49,166 nt of DNA from an uncultured Shewanella sp. (lineage in GTDB: Bacteria; Pseudomonadota; Gammaproteobacteria; Enterobacterales; Shewanellaceae): positions 1-49,166 of the forward strand of contig NZ_CANLZC010000033.1 in the NCBI RefSeq assembly GCF_947495455.1, read 5' to 3'. The translations under genes and the position numbers were made by a program. Each line of letters starts with the position of its first letter. Positions within the stretch are counted from its first letter, which is position 1. Of the stretch, positions 11,601 to 19,000 are shown one piece after another. The notes beneath the pieces were generated by a model. It ran no database searches, was not told the origin of the DNA, and saw only the letters and a program-made list of their open reading frames with translations.

Positions 11601-14600
11601 CTTATCAATCGACTCATCAATATTTTCACGACCATGGCCTTCAAGGGTAATTCCTATGTATTTCTCATCACACAACACATGAATGCCCATCGCAAGCGCA
11701 CTTAAGAGTAATGCATTGATGTCAGTGTAAAAGCCTGCTGGTGCATCTCGCAGTAATTGCTCCGTTAATGTGGCTGACCAAGCTACCTTGTATGAATTAT
11801 TGTGATGACCCGAAGACGATGCTGAGCCGAATGGCGTTGAGCTAGATTGATGTGCGCTTTGAGGTAAGAAAGAGGACTGTAAAAGAGTGGATTGATAAAA
11901 AGGCATAATACTGTCTAACTGCTTTTGCCAATATTCCCGCTGCCCTTGATGCCGGTGTGCATATTCTTTAACGGCATCAACCCATTGGCGATAACTGCTG
12001 GTTTTATTCAGTAACGCTTGCCCCGTTAACAGCTGATGCATGTCATTGACGATAATTCGCCAAGAGACCGCATCGATAAGCAGGTGATGCAACATAAAGC
12101 ATAACCGAGCACGACCATCTTCATAGCCGGTTAAATGTACCACTTGCCAAAGCAGGTTTTCATCAATACTTAAGCTGGCTTGACACGCTGTCAGCTTGGC
12201 CTGTAATTGCTGCGCTGATAACAATGCAGTATCCACGCACAATAATGGCAGCATGGTCGATTGCTCTGTATAGCATTGGCGATAACCATTTTGGCCATCT
12301 CTCATGCAGCCTTTCTCTTTCAAGCTGACTTTATTAAAGCACACTCGCAACATATCATGTTGTTGTGACAACATCTCAAGTGCTTGGTTAATGCTATTTT
12401 TGTCAATATCCGCTGGAAGCACAAAGCTAAAGGCTTGATTATAGTGATGAGGCACTAACAAGGCTTGATGAAAAAACCACTGCTGAATAGGCAGTAGATC
12501 AAACGCCCCAGTTAATACACCTTGCTCACTTTCAATAACGCTATGTTCAATGACGCTAGCTTCACTCTCTGCCGCTAATTGCACCGATAACAAGGCAATG
12601 GTTGGCCAATTAAAAATATCCTTAACTTGTAACTGATACCCTGCACGGCGCAAACGGGACACCAACTGAATACTGACAATAGAATCACCGCCAATGCGAA
12701 AGAAGTTATCATGTATACCCACTCGTTCAAGGCCTTGCTTTTCCGGAAACAGCACTTGCTGCCAAATCTCACACAATTGAGATTCCAACTCATTGCGAGG
12801 CGCCACATAGGCATATTTATCAATCAAATCAGGCTCAGGTAAAGCTTGGCGGTCTAACTTACCATTTAGGGTCAACGGAATACGGTCAATTTGAGTGAAA
12901 CTCATCGGCACCATGTGATCTGGCAGAGATTGAGACAAAGCAGCACGTAACATGGCATCATCCAGTGCTGTATCTCTATTATCAGTACCCTGAACGGGAA
13001 CGTAATAAGCCGCTAAATACTTAGCCTTATCGTTTTCACTCCCTTTATCGCTCTCTTTATCTATGACCACCGCTTGCTTAATCCCCTCAAGCTGACACAG
13101 CGCACTTTCTATTTCACCCAGTTCAATCCTAAACCCGCGAATTTTCACCTGACGATCTAAACGACCTAAATACTCCAGATTGCCATTCGGCAACCAACGC
13201 ACTAAATCCCCAGTTCTGTATAAACGGTTATCTCCCTTTTCAATGTCCTCATCCGTCGCAAAAGGATAAGTAATAAAACGCTCAACCGTTAATTCAGGCC
13301 GATTTAAATAACCACGTGCTAATCCAGCTCCGCCAATATAAAGCTCACCTGATGTACCAATAGGCAAAACCTGTAAACTATTATTTAAAACATACAGTTG
13401 AGTATTATTGATTGGCTTACCTATGAATGACGCAGTCACACGATTAATTGAAGAGTCATCAATCGATGAACGGTCAGTCAAAAGACAATCAAAATAGGTC
13501 ACATCAATCGTCGCTTCTGTCGGCCCATATAAGTTAGTCAATGGAATATTGAGTGAATTTATGCGCTCAAAATTATCAAGAATAGTCGATGTTAACGCCT
13601 CACCACTACAGAAAATCTGCCGAACGGATGATGGCATCATTTCTTGTTCTGAAAATAAAGCTTGAATAAATCCATCAAACATGGATGGCACAAAATGCAG
13701 TACAGTTACATTTCTTGCTATCATTAATTCCGTTAACGCCATAGGATTATTATGCTGCTCAGGTAACATTATGACCAATGATGCTCCAATTTGATGCGCC
13801 CATAATAACTCCCAAACTGACACATCAAAACCATAGGGCGTTTTTTGTAAAACAACATCAGAGCAAGTTAAAGGGTATTTCGCTTGCATCCATCGCAAAC
13901 GATTAACCACACTTTTATGTTCAACCATCACCCCTTTAGGTTGCCCTGTGGTACCTGAGGTGTACATCACATAGGCTAAGTCTTCTGATTGAGTGATAGG
14001 CCTCGGATTATTCAAAGACTGCATTGTTAAAAGGTCATCCTCAGCCTCTACCAAACAGGTATTAAGCTCTACTTCACTGAGCCAGTGACTTAATCTGCTA
14101 ACATAGTGTGACTGGGTTATGACAAATGGCACATTAGTGTCTTTAAGCATAAATACCGTACGCCCCTTAGGGTATTCAGGCGTTATAGGTACATAAGCAC
14201 CACCCGCCTTCAACACAGCTAGAATACTAATAATCATTTCTAAACTGCGATCTAAATACAGCGCAATCAAAGTATCGGGCTTAAGCAGTGTGTGATACAT
14301 TTTTTGATATTGATGGCGTATATGATGGGCTAATTGATTGGCTCTTTGGTTTAATTCAAGATAAGTCAATTCTTCATCATCAAAAACTAACGCAATATTA
14401 TGTGGCGTGCGCTCCACTTGCTCTTCAAACAATTGTTGCAGCGCCTTGTCTTTTGGATAAGGTGCTTCTGTTTGATTCCAGTCATACAATAGCGTGTGCT
14501 TTTCTTCTTTTGATAGTAAACACATGTCTCCCACGGTTTGCACTGGCTCCAATAACGCCATTAACGCTCGCTGATACATGCCTCTGAAGCGTTTGATGCT

Positions 14601-16031
14601 TTGCTCACTGAATAAACTGGTCCCATAGCACCAATCAAGGTTTAATGACTCATGACTATTATCAACAAATACACTCAAATCAAATTTTGCGGGCGAAAAA
14701 AAACTCTCCTCTAGGGAAACAGGATCAAATAACGCTTCAGTTACCTGCAACATCGTCTCTTCTGCACCAAATTGCTGCACACTAAACATCACCTGAAACA
14801 AGGGATGTCGTGACAAGTCTCGCTCAACACTCAGCTCACTCACTAACTTTTCAAACGGCAGCTCTTGATGGGCTTTCGCTCCCTTAACACAGTCTCTCAC
14901 TCGCTCAATCAAAGCGGACACACTTAACCCAATCTCAATCTGTACCCTTAACGGCAGAGAATTAACAAAAAAGCCAATTAAGTCTTGGGTCTGTGGATGA
15001 TGACGATTATCTGAAGGCATCCCTACGATAATATCCATTTGGTTACTCAATTGACTTAACAGCACATAAAAACCACTGAGCATCACAACATAAAGGGTGG
15101 TGTTTTTTTGCTTTGCTAATTCACGTAGCTGGCCTGAAAATTCTGGCGTAAGCCTTTGCGTTAATTGCGCGCCACGATAATCCAACTTCTCAGGCCTTGG
15201 AAAATCCGTCGGCAACTGTATGGTTTCACATCCTGCTAGCTGCTCACACCAATAGTTAAGCTCGCTATCTAATTGCTCACCTTGCAGGTAGTCCCGCTGC
15301 CAATGAGCATAATCACTGTAGGTTATCGATAAGTTGGGTAAATCAGGCGCTCTGTCCTCTATCAGCGCGGTATAGCTTTCAATAAGCTCTTTAAATAGCA
15401 CCCCTACCGACCAAGCATCAAAGGCAATATGGTGTAACATCACTAACAGGTATCGCTCGTCTTCATCTTCACTTGAAGTGACATCATAGCGGTGTAAGCG
15501 CAGTGGCGGCTCATGGGATAAATCAAAAAAACGATGGATATCTTGATTAACGAGCGATTCTAGTGAGTCTTGCTCATTCAAAAAATGATAATCATATTCA
15601 AGCACTTGTTCTAATGGCTGTGTATACCCCTCCCCCTCGGCCGTTTCATGATAGGTACTAATGAGCACAGGATGCCGCCTAGCAATCACATTAAAGCTTT
15701 GTAATAACAAGCACTCGTCGACATTCGCTTTAAGCCTAACCCAATAAGGCATATGATAGGCAACACTTCCCCCTTCAAAGCGCTCAATAAACCATAACCG
15801 CTCTTGAGCAAAAGACAATCTATGCTCTATTAGCTCCTTAATATGACTAAAATCGTCTATCGAGTGGATCTGTCTCTTAAATAGAAAATATAATAGCTCA
15901 CTTTTCCTAGCTTTAATTTCGGTAATAATACTGCTATCTGGTGCTTGTCCTGAATAGCCTAATTTAAGCTTTCCATTTTCCAGCCAAATTGAAATATTAT
16001 AATCACTGATCTTTTTTAATAATGTCAACAT
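2658..16031 (-). CDS. Trimodular NRPS: docking, C-A(Ser)-PCP-E, C-A(beta-Ala-like)-PCP, C-A(Tyr/Phe-like)-PCP-E-TE
   Basis: The 4,457-aa synthetase finishes the lipopeptide. Residues 1-55 form a TubC-like docking domain. Module 1: LCL condensation domain (His201 of HHIAFDAWS), A domain about 515-1015 with code DVWHFSLIDK (serine; one residue from the EntF code as I remember it), PCP Ser1117, E domain (His1316 of HHLLIDAVSW). Module 2: DCL C domain (His1791 of HHSILDGWS), A domain from about 2094 with code VDATISLADK (close to the beta-alanine code), PCP Ser2676, no E. Module 3: LCL C domain (His2876), A domain from about 3190 with code DASTIGSVCK (aromatic, Tyr or Phe), PCP Ser3772, E domain (His3955). 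A type I thioesterase ends the protein (Ser4332 in GWSFG). Each A domain keeps the A10 lysine (NGK). C subtypes match the E domains upstream. The ATG lies 2 bases after the upstream stop, so translation is probably coupled. Release as acid or macrocycle cannot be told from sequence. Confidence 0.93.
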   Translation of the reverse strand: MLTLLKKISDYNISIWLENGKLKLGYSGQAPDSSIITEIKARKSELLYFLFKRQIHSIDDFSHIKELIEHRLSFAQERLWFIERFEGGSVAYHMPYWVRLKANVDECLLLQSFNVIARRHPVLISTYHETAEGEGYTQPLEQVLEYDYHFLNEQDSLESLVNQDIHRFFDLSHEPPLRLHRYDVTSSEDEDERYLLVMLHHIAFDAWSVGVLFKELIESYTALIEDRAPDLPNLSITYSDYAHWQRDYLQGEQLDSELNYWCEQLAGCETIQLPTDFPRPEKLDYRGAQLTQRLTPEFSGQLRELAKQKNTTLYVVMLSGFYVLLSQLSNQMDIIVGMPSDNRHHPQTQDLIGFFVNSLPLRVQIEIGLSVSALIERVRDCVKGAKAHQELPFEKLVSELSVERDLSRHPLFQVMFSVQQFGAEETMLQVTEALFDPVSLEESFFSPAKFDLSVFVDNSHESLNLDWCYGTSLFSEQSIKRFRGMYQRALMALLEPVQTVGDMCLLSKEEKHTLLYDWNQTEAPYPKDKALQQLFEEQVERTPHNIALVFDDEELTYLELNQRANQLAHHIRHQYQKMYHTLLKPDTLIALYLDRSLEMIISILAVLKAGGAYVPITPEYPKGRTVFMLKDTNVPFVITQSHYVSRLSHWLSEVELNTCLVEAEDDLLTMQSLNNPRPITQSEDLAYVMYTSGTTGQPKGVMVEHKSVVNRLRWMQAKYPLTCSDVVLQKTPYGFDVSVWELLWAHQIGASLVIMLPEQHNNPMALTELMIARNVTVLHFVPSMFDGFIQALFSEQEMMPSSVRQIFCSGEALTSTILDNFERINSLNIPLTNLYGPTEATIDVTYFDCLLTDRSSIDDSSINRVTASFIGKPINNTQLYVLNNSLQVLPIGTSGELYIGGAGLARGYLNRPELTVERFITYPFATDEDIEKGDNRLYRTGDLVRWLPNGNLEYLGRLDRQVKIRGFRIELGEIESALCQLEGIKQAVVIDKESDKGSENDKAKYLAAYYVPVQGTDNRDTALDDAMLRAALSQSLPDHMVPMSFTQIDRIPLTLNGKLDRQALPEPDLIDKYAYVAPRNELESQLCEIWQQVLFPEKQGLERVGIHDNFFRIGGDSIVSIQLVSRLRRAGYQLQVKDIFNWPTIALLSVQLAAESEASVIEHSVIESEQGVLTGAFDLLPIQQWFFHQALLVPHHYNQAFSFVLPADIDKNSINQALEMLSQQHDMLRVCFNKVSLKEKGCMRDGQNGYRQCYTEQSTMLPLLCVDTALLSAQQLQAKLTACQASLSIDENLLWQVVHLTGYEDGRARLCFMLHHLLIDAVSWRIIVNDMHQLLTGQALLNKTSSYRQWVDAVKEYAHRHQGQREYWQKQLDSIMPFYQSTLLQSSFLPQSAHQSSSTPFGSASSSGHHNNSYKVAWSATLTEQLLRDAPAGFYTDINALLLSALAMGIHVLCDEKYIGITLEGHGRENIDESIDKSLDTTSTVGWFTTVFPVVLPVADTLAGTIIAVKESLKGIPNKGIGFGALGFDHDALPPICFNYLGQFDNHTTRPQALWQLVHEETGESISALNQSPYVLNLNGGIIDGQLQFSVGSRLTEKETQVFVEAFEQGLKDVVACALSEAKKGGVHTPSDYPVSDLSMERLTHLQSRYDIEAIFNANSLQQGFIYHVLSQAQDDAYRVQLLLDYHDGLDLESYQQAWQLASMRYPALRMAFDWNGEPLQIITQGASINASHFTVMDLSHLSEAERDEEIIAIQQQDRQQEFDLTQPGLLRFTLFKHHDRHYTVMQTAHHSILDGWSGPVLWQYVHDIYRLLCQGIRSKVEPEQAYCQAQSWLMRHRQAAETYWQAEGETWLGTTDINLLLSRRAPLSELRQVDKPESQRLLIEGDGLQQLKVMCHEQGVTLNVAMQFAWHKLLQSYTGDEQTIVGVTVSGREIPIADIESSVGLYINTLPLAVNWKDERSCADILRAIQQSLLSMSHCSGVPLASLQTGGERLFHSLFVFKNYPVAIDEETQSQVTMRGSIEKTDYPLILMIHESAEGLSVQLTYDSVYLDGTQAQRLLVQFHMIVAQLSQSPTMLHQDMSLVSADERHTLLHEWNQTEQPYPKDKTLQQLFEAQVERTPNNIALVYDDEALTYSELNQKANQLAHHIRNQYQARYQKPLQPDTLIALYLDRSLEMVISILAVLKAGGAYVPILPEYPQSRIIFMLKDTEASFVITQGHYVKQLNGLLDYIDFDYKKIILHCDIFKIQSVNNLTIENYSENLVCIIYTSGTTGQPKGVMIKQINMLNRIMWMETQFASCSNDVFCQKTSLGFVDHIAEIFHPLSFGCKLILCSFNEQRDIQLLSGIIHTHKVTRLTAVPILLQQLLLYEKGIYLQSLRLVISSGESIQLNRLQYFAECLPESCLFNLYGSTEVGADATYYWYRGEHGKKHYSIIGKPITNIRLYVLNQYLQLVPIGVEGELYIGGAGLARGYLNRPELTVERFITNPFATEKDIEKGYTRLYKTGDAVRYLPDGNLEYLGRLDRQVKIRGFRIELGEIETTLSQIDGIKQAVVIDKESDKISDKGKYLAAYYVPVHSTDNREAAVNDDMLRTALSQSLPDHMVPLSFTQIDSIPLTLNGKVDRHALPEPDFIDKNVYVAPRNKLEVQLCDIWQQVLGLQRVGIHDNFFRIGGDSISATRLSAQVKRVVNIELPLASLFNAPTIAQLSLQLTDTLDTIIPKVPSCSTEDEQGVETWPLSFAQERLWFIERFEGGTDTYHMPYLVRLRTGVDEAILLQSVNVIARRHPVLISTYHETAEGEGYTQPLKQVLQYDDYQLCDQPKIEESEESELDILIEQHLHRPFDLSTEAPLRLHRYDVSTKDGECERYLLIILHHIAFDGWSVGVLFKELIEIYSALLNDREADLANLSITYGDYAHWQREYFQGDRLYSELSYWREQLAGCEILQLPTDYPRPSQLDYRGAQLTQRLTPMLSAELRELAKQHNTTLYTVMLSGFYVLLSQLSNQTDIILGTPSDNRHHPQTQDLIGFFVNVLPLRVRLDLGLSVPALIEQVQHCIQDGKIHQELPFEKLVSELSVERELSRHPLFQVMFSVQQFGAEVNVQDVMKRLFYPVTHGDKALYAPATYDLGVSVDNSHASLQIEWGYAISLFSEASIKRFSGMYRRALMGLLAPVQQLSDICLLSSTEKQTLLHDWNQTEQAYPRDKTLQKLFEEQVEQTQCNVALVFEDIQLTYAELNERANQLAHYLREQYQDKFHTPLKPDTLIALYLDRSLEMIISILAVLKAGGAYVPIAPEYPQARTVFMLEDTDTSFMITQAHYQTQLKDWIYEAELGIHIIEANDTALSSQPLYNTTNINKINDLSYVIYTSGTTGQPKGVMVEHGSVVHLVKALVQRFNTQERDKALLFLSYVFDASVSELFLSLLSGQTGYLCGEQEQNVVSASKLIQKECINVATFPAVIFNQLIPSEFSSLKTIITGGESPSLRVLTSFSQISRVFNSYGPTEVTVCVTTNTFKEGDIATNIGTPINNTKMYVLNEYLQLVPIGTPSELYISGAGLARGYLNQPDLTAERFINNPFTTADDIDKGYTRLYKTGDLVRYLTDGNLEFLGRNDSQVKIRGHRIEPGEIETALSQIKGVKQAVVIYRQRAKESNTEEQSENRQYLTAYVITDSIDTDTDFNTDLELERIRQQLARMLPDYMQPLTFTLIDRVPLTINGKLDRKALPEPEFIKAEEYEYLAPRNDIEQQLCEVWQQVLGLERVGIQDDFFRIGGDSIVSIQLVSRLRRDGFSIQIKDVFDKPTIALLSMQLIEESVKVEIDSEQGLLTGEFDLLPIQQWFFEAKFAQPQHFNQAFVLCIPAEVTGTQIETMLYSLAAHHDMLRVRYHYIENNWKQVYCEHPTQAPLFTLNVRGMGEVELSEQLTAFQASLNIEMGPLWRVVHLDGCADGAARLVFMAHHLIIDAVSCRILSNDIHFLITGQILAPKTSSYRQWVSAVADYAAKHEVQLNYWQQITDMAISWPEPYSRSMHSLQWDVSLTSRLLKEAPKGYHTQINDLLLSALSIALSITFNSEHVLITLEGHGREVIAQNLDVSRTLGWFTTLYPVLLSKKDSVEATIIHTKEMLRAIPDKGIGYGALTQTGQYHKGLPPISFNYLGQLEHHDDDSLWQLTNDSTGQCVFEGNDDNCLLNINGAVYNGQLGFHISSQLNEENSKVFFESFEKAVQTVTEVACYQGSQGGRHTPSDAMIQNQKLWVEYHRAVDAKETLIILPLNGIGYEMWLNTLIPEMPSDIHLVLFDTDRQNRFTDFDTWATELAETIINDNLCLEGHCSILGWSFGAVLSYFVAVKLQACGIAVNHAFMMDPLVTSWFSDESLELQKDEWYSNLQLPVYKGKVTIYQCTEPCVEIKHTYQAIQSDGLGFRKVCSDISVVPISCQHNQMMSHNVSKKQLFEHLKRSLGKG
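10696..13215 (-). repeat. 2,520-bp direct repeat, copy 1 (Ser module)
   Basis: This block appears identical to 18906-21425 (constant offset 8,210 bases; compared line by line by eye, with several encoded stretches also identical). It codes for residues about 940-1779: the C-terminal A subdomain (from the TGDLVRWL region), the PCP, the whole E domain and the first part of the next DCL condensation domain. Identity stops at 13216 (C versus T) on one side and 10695 on the other. Its length is exactly 840 codons. Confidence 0.93.
15867..16031 (-). other. N-terminal TubC-type docking domain of the second synthetase
   Basis: Residues 1-55 (ISIWLENGKLKLGY, then ITEIKARKSELLYFL) match the short alpha-beta docking fold found at the start of NRPS subunits such as TubC. 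Such domains bind the tail of the upstream subunit. The upstream protein ends in a polar tail of about 25 residues with acidic ENIIEI, which is the natural partner. This fixes the order: 7,561-aa protein first, 4,457-aa protein second. Confidence 0.8.
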
Positions 16032-16033
16032 AA

Positions 16034-19000
16034 TTAAATCTCTATAATATTTTCAGGTTGCTGGGATTGAGCTAATTGTGAATGAATAATCACCTTCTCA
16101 TGATTTATTGTATTTAATTCAATCGCAAGCTGAGCAATCGTTGGGTGGATAAGCAGCGAAGCCAAGGGGATGTCTATATTGGCCAACAGCCTCGCCTGTG
16201 CACTTAAGCGTATCGCGCTGACGGAATCGCCGCCAATGCGAAAGAAATTATCATGAATCCCCACTCGCTCAAGCCCTAGCACTTGTTGCCAAATATTACA
16301 CAGCTGAGATTCAAGCTCATTACGAGGTGCCACATATTCATTAGTTTTGATAAACTCAGTCTCTGGTAGAGCCTCACGGTCTAATTTACCATTTAGAGTT
16401 AACGGCACGGCATCGATTGGCGTAAAGCTCAGCGGCACCATATAATCGGGCAGCACCTTTAATAACTGAGCCCGCAAAGTGTCATCATCGAGTGCTATTT
16501 TTATATTATCAGCACCTTGAACTGGAACGTAATAAGCCGCAAGATATTTGCCCTTATCGTTTTCGCTCTCTTTAGCACTTTCCTTATCACTCTCTTTATC
16601 GATGACTACCGCTTGTTTAATCCCCTCAAGCTGGCACAGCGTACTCTCTATTTCTCCCAATTCAATCCTAAACCCACGAATTTTAACCTGATTATCATTT
16701 CGGCCTAAATATTCAAGATTGCCATCAGGCAAATAACGCACTACATCACCTGTTTTATACAAGCGAGTATCACCTTTCTTTATATCCTCATCGATAGCAA
16801 AGGGGTTGTCGATAAAACGCTCCGCCGTTAACTCAGGCTGGTTTAAATAGCCTCTCGCTAATCCGGCGCCGCCGATATAAAGCTCACCAGAAATACCAAT
16901 GGGAGCAAGGTTCAAACGGTTATTGAGCACATAGAAACTCACATTTGCGTAGGCTTTTCCTATTTCGTTGTCTTTATCTTGCTCGGCAAATAATGCCCCA
17001 ACGGTCGCTTCCGTTGGACCAAATTCATTGATGATACACTCAGCATATTCTTGTAATTGACTAATGTGATAAGGGGTTAACTTCTCCCCGCCTAAAATGA
17101 CTTGTTTTATTTTATAGTCACTGCCATCAAGCAATAACGCGGCTAAGCTTGGAGTCAGTTTGACGCTGTTTATTTGATGCCTAATAAGATGCTGCTGATA
17201 AGCTTCCACATTGAAAGTATCTTCTGAATAGACACACACTGCACCGCCAGTAAAAAGTGGGCAGAGCATAGTTGTCACAGAAAGATCAAAAGAATAGTTC
17301 GTTGAAAAATCAACACGCTCTAATCCATGAGGCAGCTTATCAACTAATGCATAAAAATAGTTAACAATGGCTCTATGTTCAATCATCACCCCTTTGGGTT
17401 GTCCTGTTGTACCAGAGGTATAAATCACATAGGCCAAATCTGTCGCTTGGCTCATAAAGGTTAAATTGTCTGTCGCTTGTGACGCTAATCGCTCATCATC
17501 AGCCCTTATTAAATTACAGGCTAAAATATCTTCATTCAACCACTCATCACTTACCCACCCACTTAACTGATCATGGTAATGTGACTGGATTATCACAAAA
17601 GGTGCGTTAATGTCTTTAAGCATAAACACTATGCGCGCCTTAGGGCACTCCGGCTCGATAGGCACATAGGCCCCGCCCGCTTTTAACACCGCCAAAATAC
17701 TGATGACCATTTCCAAGCTGTGGTCTAAGTACAAAGCAATAAGGGTATCGGCTTTCAATGAGCTGCCATATTGTTTTTGGTACTGGCTGCGCAGGTGATA
17801 GGCTAACTGATTGGCTTTTTGGTTTAATTCAAGGTAGGTTAATTCTTCATCTTCAAACACCAATGCAATATTATTCGGCGTTTGCTCGACTTGTTCTTCA
17901 AACAATTGCTGCAACGTCTTTTCCCTTGAATAAGGCACATCAGTTGAATTCCACTCGCGCAATAAAGTATGACGCTCTTCATCAGATAATAACGATAAAG
18001 CCTGCTGGGGCCGTTCAGGTTTCTGACTAACTTGTCTTAAAATCAAATTAAACTGATTAAGCAATCGCGCTACTTGTACATCATCTACATTATCACCGTC
18101 ATAACTTAATACTATCTCTAACCCTGCAGCACCCTCATAAGCCATCAGTGTCAACGGATAGTCCGTTTTTTCAATGCTATCTCTAATGGTTATCGGTAAA
18201 AAGTCATTGTCATTAACAGGTGTAAGGTAGTTTTCAAACACCAACAAACTGTGAAACAAACGCTCACTTTGAGTTTGTAGGCTAGCCAAAGACACGCCGC
18301 TATGACTGCTTAAACCTACCATACTTTGCTGGATAGACTGCAAAATCTCAGCACAAGTGCTGTTGTCGCTCCAATTAACCGTCAACGGCAAGGTATTAAT
18401 ATAAAGTCCTACGCTGGCCTCAACACCATCAACGGGAATATCTCGACCTGATACTGTGGTGCCAACAAGGGTTTGCTCATCACCTGTATAAACTTGCAGT
18501 AGCTTATGCCAAGCAAACTGCACTGCAACATTGAGTGTCACCGCCTGCTCACAGCACATCGCCTTTAATTGGATTAATTTCTCCCCAGCAACACAAAGTT
18601 TTTGTGTTGCTGGGGATGTGATAGCTTTTCGTTGGGTTAAATCGACTTTACTACTTAACAGGCTGTTAATATCATTACTGCACAACCAATGTTGACGCTG
18701 TGTCTGCCAATAAGTTTGCGTAGTTGAACTCTGCTTTGCAAGCCAAGTTTGCGCCTCAATATACGCCTGTTCAGCCTCAACATGAGGCGTTTCTCCACTC
18801 ACTAATGACTGATAAGTTTCATGAACATATTGCCATAACACTGGTCCACTCCATCCATCACTGACACTGAGGTGATCTGTTTTCATCACAGTATAATGAT
18901 TGTCGTGATGCTTAAAAAGTGTAAAACGCAACAGCCCTGGCTGGGTTAAATCAAACTCTTGCTGGCGGTCTTGTTGTTGAATAGCAATGATTTCCTCATC

